Assembly (NCBI GenBank): GCA_007122045.1
Contig: SKJM01000662.1
Location: forward strand, 1-12,011
Origin: Planctomycetales bacterium
GTDB lineage: Bacteria; Planctomycetota; Planctomycetia; Pirellulales; Thermoguttaceae
DNA: 12,011 bases
Direction: 5' to 3'
In this document: positions 5,709 through 12,011 of the stretch, piece by piece
Layout: each line of letters starts with the position of its first letter
How positions within the stretch are numbered: the stretch's first letter is position 1
Notes under the pieces: generated by a model
The model's database searches: none
Told to the model about the DNA's origin: nothing
Seen by the model: only the letters and a program-made list of their open reading frames with translations
Made by a program: the position numbers and the translations under genes

Positions 5709-6896
5709 TTAGGCGCGCGGCGACGAGGGCCGGTCCGACATCGCCGCCAGCAGCCGCTCGATCATTGCGTCGTCGTGGCCCGCGGTCAGGCTGATGCGGA
5801 GGCACGCTTCGCCCTCGGGCACGGTGGGCGGCCGGACGGCGGGTACGAACAGACCCTGCTCGAGCAGCTTCGCGGCCAGGGCGACCGCCCGGCCCGGATC
5901 GCCCACCACCACCGGAATGATCTGGCTGGCCGACGCCCCCACGTCCCATCCCAACGCGGAAAGCCGGCCCCGCAGCGCGCCGGCCCGGTCGAGCAGCCGC
6001 CGCCGCGGCTCGGGCTCGGCGCGCACGAGGTCGAGGGCCGCACGGGCAGCCGCCGCCACGGGGGGAGGCATGGCCGTCGAAAAAACATACGGGCGCGCCC
6101 GGTTGACCAGCCAATCGATCAGCGATCGGCTGCCGGCCACGAATCCGCCGGCGCAGCCGAAGGCTTTGCTCAATGTGCCCACGCGCACACTCACACGGTC
6201 CTCCACTCCCACCAGTTCGGCCACCCCCCGCCCCCGCAGCCCCAACACACCGGTCGCGTGCGCCTCGTCGGCCAGCAGCATGGCGCCGTGCCGCTGGCAT
6301 ACGTCGGCCAGGTCGGCCAGTGGAGCCAAGTCGCCGTCCATGCTAAAGAGGGCGTCGGTCACCACCAGACGTCGGCCCGCCGCCGTGGCTCTCTTCAGCA
6401 AGGTGTCCAGTCTGGCAGGGTCATTATGCGGAAAGACGCGGAAGTCGGCCCGAGTCAGCCGGCAGCCGTCGAGCAGGCTGGCGTGGCTCTTACGGTCGGC
6501 CAGTACGACGTCGCCGGGACCGGCCAGCGCCGCAATCGTGCCGGAGTTCGCGGCAAAGCCGCTGGGAAACACCAGGGCGGCCTCGGTCCCCTCGAACTCG
6601 GCCAGGGCGCGTTCCAATTCGGCGTGGGGGGCCGCATGGCCACAGATGAGAGGACTTGCGCCGCTTCCGACGCCGTCGCGGCGCGCAGCCTCGGCGGCCG
6701 CCTCGGCCAGGCGGGGGTCGGCAGCCAGGTTCAGGTAATCGTTCGAGCCGAAGTTGACGACCGGCCGGCCACCCATCGCTATGAGGGGGCCTTGGCAGCC
6801 CACCCGGTCGCTGAGCCGGCGCCGCAGCGTCCGCCGCTCGAGATCCTCCAGTTCGGCGTCAATCCATGCTAATTCGGGGTATCTGTAGTTAGCCAT
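5709..6896 (-). CDS. bioF: 8-amino-7-oxononanoate synthase
   Basis: A pyridoxal-phosphate enzyme that joins a pimeloyl thioester to L-alanine with loss of CO2, the first step of biotin ring assembly, in the cytoplasm. The 395-residue length is normal. Visible marks of the alpha-oxoamine synthase family are NFGSNDYLNL (48-57), GSGASPLICG (77-86), FSMDGD (184-189), DEAHATGVLG (210-219) and Lys244 in GTLSKAFG, which binds the cofactor. DEAHATG and FSTAMPPP favour BioF over the related glycine C-acetyltransferase Kbl, which usually has DDSHAVG. The ATG at 6896 follows AGGGGG with a 9-base spacer. Biotin-using genes at 191-4840 support the biotin role. No other bio genes are adjacent. It converges on yidD and diverges from the sigma operon. 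Confidence 0.85.
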   Translation of the reverse strand: MANYRYPELAWIDAELEDLERRTLRRRLSDRVGCQGPLIAMGGRPVVNFGSNDYLNLAADPRLAEAAAEAARRDGVGSGASPLICGHAAPHAELERALAEFEGTEAALVFPSGFAANSGTIAALAGPGDVVLADRKSHASLLDGCRLTRADFRVFPHNDPARLDTLLKRATAAGRRLVVTDALFSMDGDLAPLADLADVCQRHGAMLLADEAHATGVLGLRGRGVAELVGVEDRVSVRVGTLSKAFGCAGGFVAGSRSLIDWLVNRARPYVFSTAMPPPVAAAARAALDLVRAEPEPRRRLLDRAGALRGRLSALGWDVGASASQIIPVVVGDPGRAVALAAKLLEQGLFVPAVRPPTVPEGEACLRISLTAGHDDAMIERLLAAMSDRPSSPRA

Positions 6897-6922
6897 AGCA
6901 AGGGGCCCCCTGCATTGCCCCT
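6889..6922 (-). promoter_or_regulatory. bioF leader: hairpin over the ribosome site and an overlapping 8-codon ORF
   Basis: In the bioF message AGGGGC pairs with GCCCCT (plus-strand 6922-6917 with 6906-6901) around a 10-base loop that holds most of the Shine-Dalgarno sequence, ending 4 bases before the AUG. An ATG within that loop opens a tiny frame, MQGAPCYG, that ends at 6889, just inside bioF. It has its own GGGAGG site 4 bases upstream. Both are visible in the sequence; a regulatory role is inference. Confidence 0.35.
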
Positions 6923-7044
6923 CCCGGTCGAATGTGAAAGAATGGAGTGTAGCAATGTCTCACCCGTGGCGTCCTCTCGCATTGTGCGCGACGGGGAGCA
7001 AGAGTGTCAGCCCCCGCGGCAACCATCAGCGTGAACGGAATTCG

Positions 7045-7620
7045 ATGAAACAGCCCGATGAGCGGCAGAAACGGTCCGGGGAATCGCTTTCCCCGATCGA
7101 TTGGGCGGCCGAGTTGGCCCGGCACGAGCCGTGGCTGCGTACGGTCATTGCCGCCAGGCTGGGCGAACCGCAGGCCATCGACGAGGTGATGCAGGAGGTG
7201 GCCGTGGCGGCGGTCGAGCAGAAGGCGCCCATCGAGGACCGTAAGAAGATTGCGCCCTGGTTGTACCGGCTGGCGGTCACCCAATCGTTGTTGTACCGCC
7301 GGAAGATGGGCCGCAAGCGGAAACTGACCGACCGCTACGCCCAGCGGTTCCAACCGTCCGAGCACGACACCCGGCAGGAGGACCCGCTGGGGTGGTTGGT
7401 GGCCGAGGAGCGGCGCGGACAAGTGCGGGAGGCCATGGAACAGTTGCCGAAGCGCGACGCGGAAATCCTCCTGCTGAAGTACACCCAGCACTGGAGCTAC
7501 AAGGACTTGGCCGAGCATCTGGACATTTCCGAAAGCGCCGTCGAGGCGAGGCTTCACCGGGCCAGGAAGAGGCTTCGTGACCTGCTTTCAGCCAAGAATG
7601 TGATTGAGGTGAGTGGATGA
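7045..7620 (+). CDS. ECF-type RNA polymerase sigma factor
   Basis: A sigma-70-family regulator that directs RNA polymerase to a specific promoter set. The 191-residue protein has sigma region 2 at about 23-92 (ending in SLLYRRKMGRKRK) and region 4 at about 124-182, including LPKRDAEILLLKY (134-146) and the helix-turn-helix YKDLAEHLDISESAVEARL (152-170). There is no region 1 or 3, as expected for ECF sigmas. The start is uncertain. ATG 7045 begins just before conserved sequence and leaves 148 bases for promoters, but its ribosome site (GGAA, 4 bases away) is weak. ATG 6955 has a better site (GGAG, 7 bases away) and would add 30 residues of uncharacteristic sequence. The stop overlaps the next ATG, so it is coupled to its probable anti-sigma factor. 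Target promoters are unknown. Confidence 0.85.
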   Translation: MKQPDERQKRSGESLSPIDWAAELARHEPWLRTVIAARLGEPQAIDEVMQEVAVAAVEQKAPIEDRKKIAPWLYRLAVTQSLLYRRKMGRKRKLTDRYAQRFQPSEHDTRQEDPLGWLVAEERRGQVREAMEQLPKRDAEILLLKYTQHWSYKDLAEHLDISESAVEARLHRARKRLRDLLSAKNVIEVSG

Positions 7621-8369
7621 GCGCCCCGGAACCGAGCAAGGGTCAAGCGGACAGGGAGCGACTTGATTTGCTGGTCGACGGCGAATTGGAGGAGGCGGAG
7701 CGGCACGAACTGCTGACGCGCCTCGACGGCCAGCCCGACGGATGGCGCCGCTGCGCCATGGCTTTCTTGGAAGCCCAATGCTGGAGGCAGGAATGCACCG
7801 ATTTTTTGGGCAAGGCGGCCGTCGCCGCGCCGCCGCCGCAGGGGCGAGCAATTCCGGCGCCGGGCCGGCGTGAGCGGAGGCTGGTGGAACGGGCGGCTAC
7901 CCCACTGGCCATGGCCGCGAGTTTTGTCATTGCCCTCGGGCTGGGATGGATGGTTCAGGGCATGAGGCGAACCGGGCCGGCGCCCGCCCTGCTTCCCGAG
8001 CCGATCGCGCAATCCGGGCTTGACGCCCAAACGGCCGAGCCCGCCAACCCACCCACCCCGGAACGCCCGCAACGACCGGTGGCCCCGCGCAGTCCGTGGC
8101 AAATGGTGACCCTCGCGGCCAACGGGCCGGACGGGGATCGCGGGCAGACCATTCATCTTCCGGCCTGCGAGCAGCAGCACCTCGACCGCCATTGGCCGGG
8201 CGGCCTCCCCTCCGCTTTACCATGCGACCTGCTGGAATCGCTCCAGCGGGCCGGTTACCGGGTGCGGCGGCACCGGGAACTGTTGCCGGTCGACATGCAA
8301 GACGGCCGTCGCCTCGTTGTACCGGTGGAACAGGTTGAAGTGGAGTACGTGGGGCGCCCCCCGCTGTGA
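7617..8369 (+). CDS. Single-pass membrane anti-sigma-factor-like protein
   Basis: The likely role is to hold the upstream sigma factor inactive at the membrane and release it on a signal; this rests mainly on position and architecture. The 250-residue protein begins with a short acidic helical domain (about 12-60: LDLLVDGELEEAERHELL, then WRRCAMAFLEAQCW) of the type seen in planctomycete sigma partners. No full HxxxCxxC zinc motif is present. One membrane helix lies at about 95-114 (ATPLAMAASFVIALGLGWMV). It is followed by a proline-rich stretch and an outside domain of about 90 residues that I do not recognise. Its ATG overlaps the sigma stop as ATGA, with GAGGT at 7606-7610, so translation is coupled. 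The anti-sigma function is inferred. Confidence 0.7.
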   Translation: MSAPEPSKGQADRERLDLLVDGELEEAERHELLTRLDGQPDGWRRCAMAFLEAQCWRQECTDFLGKAAVAAPPPQGRAIPAPGRRERRLVERAATPLAMAASFVIALGLGWMVQGMRRTGPAPALLPEPIAQSGLDAQTAEPANPPTPERPQRPVAPRSPWQMVTLAANGPDGDRGQTIHLPACEQQHLDRHWPGGLPSALPCDLLESLQRAGYRVRRHRELLPVDMQDGRRLVVPVEQVEVEYVGRPPL

Positions 8370-8443
8370 AGACCCAGAAGGCCGCAGGTTCCGGTCGCGG
8401 CCCCATGCAAAGACCGGAGCAAGCTTTGGAGAGGAGTTATCCT

Positions 8444-9451
8444 ATGGCAGAACGGTTTGTTGTCTTGTTGGCGGCCGTGTTGGCCGCGGCCTCCGGCGCC
8501 CGGGCTGAGCAGCCCCCGGCCGGCGCGCCCCACGGCAATACCGAGCCGCGCCAACAGCGCGAGGACGGCCCTCGGAGCCGGCCCGCCGGGCCGGAAAATG
8601 CTCCGGGTGGGGTCGTTGCCTTGGGCGATTTCTGGCTGGGCGTCGACTGCTATCCGGCGCCGCCCCCATTGGCCGACCAACTGGGCCTGTCGGACCAGGG
8701 CGGCCTGGTCATCGAACGTGTCGTTCCCGACAGCCCCGCCGAGCGCGCCGGGCTGCAACGGCACGACGTCATCGTCCGAGCCGGCGAGCGAGCGGTCGCC
8801 GACATTCCCGACCTGATCGCCGCCGTGAACGACGCCGGCGAGGAGGAACTGAAACTGGAGATCGTCCGTGGCGGCCAGCGGCAGGAAGTGACGGCAACGC
8901 CCGCCCGCCGGCCGCGCGACGACCGCCCGCACGTCTGGCGGGAGCCGCCCCGGGGCGAGGATTGGGACCGCCTCTGGCAATGGTTCGGCCGGATGGAACT
9001 CGATGAGCCGTGGCGGCGTCCGTTCCGGCTGCACTTCTTTCATCCGGGCGCCATCCTGCCGCCCGGCGCCGAGCTGCACCCGCCGTTGCCGGCCGACATG
9101 ACGGTGACCATCCGAAAGCACGGTGAGGAGCCCACCGAGATCACCGTGCAGCGCGGCGACGACACGTGGGAAGTGACCGAGCGCGAGTTGGACCAACTGC
9201 CCGACGACGTGCGCCCGCACGTCGAGCGGATGGTCGGCCGGTGGCCGATCGACGAAGGCGTTCGGGTCTTGTCGCGACGGCCGGTTCGGCCGGGCGAACC
9301 GGCGCCGGACGCGCCGCCGGTGGAGCCGCCGCCCGACGCGGAGCGGTTCCAAAGGCACCTGGAGCGCCAACTCGACGAGGTGAATCGCCGGCTGGAAGAG
9401 ATGCGCCGGTCGCTGGATCGGTGGCGTGGACGCGGGGAGTCCGCGCTCTGA
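8444..9451 (+). CDS. Secreted PDZ-domain protein with C-terminal coiled coil
   Basis: The function is unknown; PDZ domains bind protein C-termini or exposed tails, often in envelope stress sensing. The 335-residue protein has a signal peptide (MAERFVVLLAAVLAAASGARA, cut probably near residue 21), a disordered Pro/Gly-rich stretch to about 55, and a PDZ domain at about 58-153 (WLGVDC, GGLVIERVVPDSPAERAGLQ, DVIVRAG). Then come a Trp-rich region, a repeat-like strand segment VTIRKHGEEPTEITVQRGDD (221-240) and a charged helix (299-328), probably a coiled coil. No protease catalytic domain is present. GAGGAG at 8431-8436, 7 bases before ATG 8444, and the signal peptide fix the start. An in-frame GTG at 8366 overlapping the previous stop would bury the signal. 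It lies 74 bases after the anti-sigma-like gene and is probably in the same operon. Confidence 0.8.
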   Translation: MAERFVVLLAAVLAAASGARAEQPPAGAPHGNTEPRQQREDGPRSRPAGPENAPGGVVALGDFWLGVDCYPAPPPLADQLGLSDQGGLVIERVVPDSPAERAGLQRHDVIVRAGERAVADIPDLIAAVNDAGEEELKLEIVRGGQRQEVTATPARRPRDDRPHVWREPPRGEDWDRLWQWFGRMELDEPWRRPFRLHFFHPGAILPPGAELHPPLPADMTVTIRKHGEEPTEITVQRGDDTWEVTERELDQLPDDVRPHVERMVGRWPIDEGVRVLSRRPVRPGEPAPDAPPVEPPPDAERFQRHLERQLDEVNRRLEEMRRSLDRWRGRGESAL

Positions 9452-9470
9452 ACGCTTCAGCGAACTCGGA

Positions 9471-9614
9471 GGCCCGGAAAGCCAACCTCTCGGGACGGCG
9501 TGACGAGGCGGCGCGCGCAGCCTGGGCCGGCATAATGGTTGCCTGGATTTCTTTGAATTCGCAGCCACCCTGATCCGAGTAATCAGGACAGGCGGAATAG
9601 TCGCGCTGTTCCGC
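9471..9614 (+). promoter_or_regulatory. Structured leader upstream of the TonB-dependent receptor
   Basis: The 206-base gap between the PDZ gene and the receptor holds three inverted repeats. GGCCCGG (9471-9477) pairs with CTGGGCC (9522-9528) with one G-U pair, enclosing 44 bases. CCTGAT (9569-9574) pairs perfectly with ATCAGG (9582-9587) over a 7-base loop. GCGGAA (9592-9597) pairs perfectly with TTCCGC (9609-9614) over an 11-base loop. They may be RNA hairpins or DNA operators. I do not recognise a known riboswitch or a Fur or Zur box. CATAAT at 9531-9536 could be a -10 box but has no -35 partner. Confidence 0.35.
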
Positions 9615-9657
9615 AGGGAGGTCCGGCTTCTCACATACCCTGTTCGAGGTGTTTCTG

Positions 9658-11928
9658 ATGCGCTTTGCAGGTTGCATGGCTGCGATCGCCGCTGCGCTTA
9701 TTCTGGGTGGGGCTGTACAGCACCAGGCGGCAGGAGATGTCTGGCTTCAACAGCCGCCGGATGCGGTTGTCCCGGGCGACTCGCCTTTCGAGGAGGAGGA
9801 GCCGGTGCTGCCCGAAGTGATTGTCCGGCCGGACGAGCCGCCCCCGGCGCCACCCGACGTGCCGGTCGATCCCACGCCGCCCGAGCCGACCCCGCCCACC
9901 CCTCCCATTTATCCCAACCTCGAGCAGCTCGAGTACGAGGGGCTCAACTCGGCGCTGCGCGGCACCAGGTCGATCTTCGATTCTCCCCGCGCCACGTCCA
10001 TCATCGACCGCATCCAACTCGACGAGCGGCAGCCGCGCAACATGGTCGAGGCCCTCGAGCGGGAAGTGGGCGTGCTGATGCAGCGCACCGGCGCCGGCCA
10101 GGCATCGCCGTTCATTCGCGGGCTGACCGGCCCGCAGACCCTCCTGATGATCGACGGCATCCGCATCAACAACTCGACGTTCCGGTTCGGGCCGAACCAA
10201 TATTTTGCGCTGATCGACCCGGGCATGATCGAGCGGGTCGAGGTGGTCCGCGGGCCGATGTCGACCCAATGGGGCTCCGACGCGATCGGTGGGGTGATCA
10301 ACGTGGTCACCCGCGGCACCGGCCCGGGATATGGGCGGCTGCTCGGCGGCGAGTTCATGAACCGCTTCGCCACGGCCGACACGGGCAACTACAGCCGGCT
10401 GAGCGTTCAGGGTTCCTACCGCGACCTGGGCGTGTTCGGCGGCGGCAGTTACGCGAACGTCAACGATCTCCAGCGCGGCGGCTCGCTGGGCCGGCAGCCG
10501 ATGACCAGCTACAGCCAATATGCCGGCGACATCCGGTTCGACTTCCACCCCGATCCGTGGCACCGGCTCACCGTCTCGCTGCAGCACTTCGAGCAACAGA
10601 ACGTACCGCGGTCGGACCGGTTTCCGGCCGAGATCCAACTGTTCGACCCCCAGCAGCGCAACCTGGGTTACATCCGCTGGGAGGGCAACGACCTGAGCGG
10701 TGTGCTGCTGGACGGCTACAGCATTACCGCGTCGTACCAGCGGAACAAGGAAGGGCAATTCCGCCGCCGGCCGCCGGCCGGCCCGCAATTCGAGCAGGGC
10801 GAATTCGACGTCGATACGGTCGGCTTCAGTTTTGTCTTCTTCCGAGAATTGGCGCTGCTGGGCAGCCTGACGTGGGGCGCCGAGTGGTATCACGACGACG
10901 TGGGCGCCAGCCGGGCGCGGTTCGACGTGGCCACCGGCCAGTTGGTCGAAACGCTCCTGCCCCAGTTTCCCGACGACAGCCACTACCGCAACGCCGGCGC
11001 GTTCCTGTTGTGGGAATTGCCCCTGACCGAGCGGCTTACGGCGCAGTCGGGCGTCCGGTTCAGCGACGTCAAGGGCGGGGCCTCGGTGCCGCTGTTCGAT
11101 CCCGACGACCCGCTCGCCCCGGCCGAGGCGACCCGCATCGCTCCGGTCTTCTCGCAATGGACGGCCGCGGCCGGCCTCACGTTCGCCCTGTCCGACGAGG
11201 TCCGCCTGGTGGGGTCGATGGGCGAAGGGTTCCGCGCGCCGTCGCTGGACGAGCTGACGAGCGTATCGACCAACGTCAACGAGGGCATCGACGTGCCCAA
11301 CCCCGCACTGTCGCCCGAGAAGAGCCGCACTTACGAGGTCGGGCTGAAGGCGAACTTCGCCCGGCTGCGCGGGCAGGCCTTCGTCTACTGGACCGAACTC
11401 GACGACCTGATCGCCCGCGACCGCACCGGCACCATCCCCGACCCGCTCGACCCGGCCGGGACGATCGACGTTTTGCAGCGGCGCAACATCGGCCAGGCCG
11501 AGATCCACGGCTTCGAGCTGGCCGGCGAATACCTGCTCACCGCGTGTTGGAGCCTCTACGGCAATTTCTGGACCACCTACGGGCAGAATCTGACCGACGA
11601 CGAGCCGCTCAGCCGCATCCCGCCGAACCAGGGCATCTTCGGATTCCGCTGGCGCAGCCCGAACCGCCGCAACTGGTTCGAACTGTACACGTGGATGGCC
11701 GGGCGCCAGGACCGCCTCAGCGCCCGCGACCGGCGCGACACGCGGATTCCCGAAGGCGGCACCCCGGACTACGCGACGCTGAACACCCGGCTGGGATGGG
11801 AGCTTCGCCGCGATGAGCGCGTGGTGCTGGGCATCGAAAACATCTTCAACGAGGCGTACCGGGTCCACGGCTCCGGCGTCGACGGCCCGGGCATTTCCGG
11901 CCACTTCGGCTACGAGCGGCAATTCTGA
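9658..11928 (+). CDS. TonB-dependent outer-membrane receptor
   Basis: An outer-membrane beta-barrel that imports a scarce ligand (iron complex, haem, cobalamin or similar) using energy from TonB-ExbBD. The 756-residue product has a signal peptide (about 1-26), a TonB-box-like PEVIVRP (52-58), a proline-rich spacer (59-86), a plug domain (about 105-220: FIRG, LLMIDGIRINN, IERVEVVRGPMSTQWGSDAI, GGVINVVTRG) and a barrel ending NIFNEAYRVHG...YERQF with the terminal Phe typical of outer-membrane barrels. FRAP (525-528) and NPAL (548-551) resemble the FRAP/NPNL boxes of haem receptors, but no His lies between them, so the ligand is undecided. There is no STN signalling domain. GAGGT at 9646-9650, 7 bases away, selects ATG 9658 over GTG 9649. 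It follows a sigma/anti-sigma/PDZ operon. Confidence 0.93.
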   Translation: MRFAGCMAAIAAALILGGAVQHQAAGDVWLQQPPDAVVPGDSPFEEEEPVLPEVIVRPDEPPPAPPDVPVDPTPPEPTPPTPPIYPNLEQLEYEGLNSALRGTRSIFDSPRATSIIDRIQLDERQPRNMVEALEREVGVLMQRTGAGQASPFIRGLTGPQTLLMIDGIRINNSTFRFGPNQYFALIDPGMIERVEVVRGPMSTQWGSDAIGGVINVVTRGTGPGYGRLLGGEFMNRFATADTGNYSRLSVQGSYRDLGVFGGGSYANVNDLQRGGSLGRQPMTSYSQYAGDIRFDFHPDPWHRLTVSLQHFEQQNVPRSDRFPAEIQLFDPQQRNLGYIRWEGNDLSGVLLDGYSITASYQRNKEGQFRRRPPAGPQFEQGEFDVDTVGFSFVFFRELALLGSLTWGAEWYHDDVGASRARFDVATGQLVETLLPQFPDDSHYRNAGAFLLWELPLTERLTAQSGVRFSDVKGGASVPLFDPDDPLAPAEATRIAPVFSQWTAAAGLTFALSDEVRLVGSMGEGFRAPSLDELTSVSTNVNEGIDVPNPALSPEKSRTYEVGLKANFARLRGQAFVYWTELDDLIARDRTGTIPDPLDPAGTIDVLQRRNIGQAEIHGFELAGEYLLTACWSLYGNFWTTYGQNLTDDEPLSRIPPNQGIFGFRWRSPNRRNWFELYTWMAGRQDRLSARDRRDTRIPEGGTPDYATLNTRLGWELRRDERVVLGIENIFNEAYRVHGSGVDGPGISGHFGYERQF

Positions 11929-11930
11929 GT

Positions 11931-11947
11931 GGAGCGACTGCCGCTCC
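11931..11947. terminator. Small hairpin after the receptor gene, possible two-way terminator
   Basis: GGAGCG (11931-11936) pairs perfectly with CGCTCC (11942-11947) around ACTGC, beginning 2 bases after the receptor stop. The nearest T-run on the plus strand is TTTT at 11962-11965, 14 bases later, so it is not a classical intrinsic terminator. Its place between convergent coding ends makes termination a reasonable guess. Confidence 0.35.
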
Positions 11948-11964
11948 GGGGGCCGATTCGGTTT

Positions 11965-12011
11965 TCAGTACGTCTCGATCTCGTCAGGCGCTACTCCCAA
12001 CACTTTGGCAA
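11965..12011 (-). CDS. C-terminal fragment of a convergent minus-strand gene
   Basis: Reading inward from the right edge on the minus strand, one frame gives AKVLGVAPDEIETY and then TGA (stop at 11967-11965). This has the look of a real protein end: a helix, then the VAPDEIE turn-helix common in bacterial regulators. With 14 residues no family can be named. The next frame also stops soon after, and the third stops after six codons. If real, it converges on the receptor gene with a 36-base gap that holds the hairpin. Confidence 0.35.
   Translation of the reverse strand, partial: AKVLGVAPDEIETY

Noticed and set aside
5637..6872. A 411-codon plus-strand frame opposite bioF
   Set aside because: It is a shadow of bioF, whose minus-strand frame has the full cofactor lysine and family motifs.
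5709..6896. Glycine C-acetyltransferase (Kbl) instead of BioF
   Set aside because: No threonine dehydrogenase gene is adjacent. DEAHATG and FSTAMPPP fit BioF better, and the window contains other biotin genes. Some doubt remains and is reflected in the confidence.
8366..8443. GTG start for the PDZ protein overlapping the anti-sigma-like stop
   Set aside because: It would add 26 residues in front of a clear signal peptide. ATG 8444 has a strong GAGGAG site at 7 bases.
9471..9540. Possible c-di-GMP-I (GEMM) riboswitch, suggested by GGAAAGCC and GGGACGGCG
   Set aside because: The resemblance is limited to short words. The conserved GGGACGCAAAGCC-like core and a matching second helix could not be found, so no riboswitch class is claimed.
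11226..11310. Haem receptor assignment from FRAP and NPAL boxes
   Set aside because: FRAP-like sequence occurs in many TonB receptors, and the His normally found between the boxes of haem receptors is missing. The ligand was left open.
9631..11922. A 763-codon open frame antisense to the TonB receptor
   Set aside because: Long stop-free antisense frames are common in GC-rich genes. The translation has no recognisable domain, and the plus-strand frame is a clear receptor with signal peptide, plug and barrel end.

Overview
The window is GC-rich bacterial DNA with eight complete protein genes and fragments of two more at the edges. An outer-membrane TonB-dependent receptor points to a diderm host. 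The style of the sigma / anti-sigma-like / PDZ cluster, together with the divergent pyruvate carboxylase, fits a planctomycete (Pirellulales-like) best. That assignment is inference from protein style only; no rRNA or other marker gene is present.

Layout. Bases 1-190 are a divergent regulatory region. A minus-strand gene starts at base 13 behind a perfect AAGGAGG site and runs off the left edge. On the plus strand a probable promoter leads into a two-gene biotin module: biotin-protein ligase (191-1132), then six bases later a 1233-residue pyruvate-carboxylase-type enzyme (1139-4840) that ends in an extra four-cysteine zinc ribbon. Next come the RNase P protein gene rnpA (4881-5291), apparently leaderless, and yidD (5281-5523), which overlaps it. 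Between yidD and the convergent bioF lies a palindromic element with a 21-bp perfect inverted repeat. bioF (5709-6896, minus strand) encodes the first committed enzyme of biotin ring assembly, so synthesis, attachment and use of biotin are all represented within 7 kb.

From 6897 a divergent spacer separates bioF from a plus-strand signalling operon: an ECF-type sigma factor, a membrane anti-sigma-like protein whose ATG overlaps the sigma stop (ATGA), and a secreted PDZ protein. After a 206-base leader with several inverted repeats comes a TonB-dependent receptor (9658-11928) whose TonB box and plug are separated by a proline-rich spacer. A small hairpin follows, then the probable C-terminus of a convergent minus-strand gene at the right edge.

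How the parts may work together. The ligase probably biotinylates Lys1159 of the neighbouring carboxylase, where the usual MKM motif reads MKQ. The sigma/anti-sigma/PDZ/receptor order resembles FecI-FecR-FecA cell-surface signalling, but the receptor lacks room for a normal signalling domain and a PDZ protein is inserted. No tRNA, rRNA, CRISPR array, transposase or prophage gene was seen.
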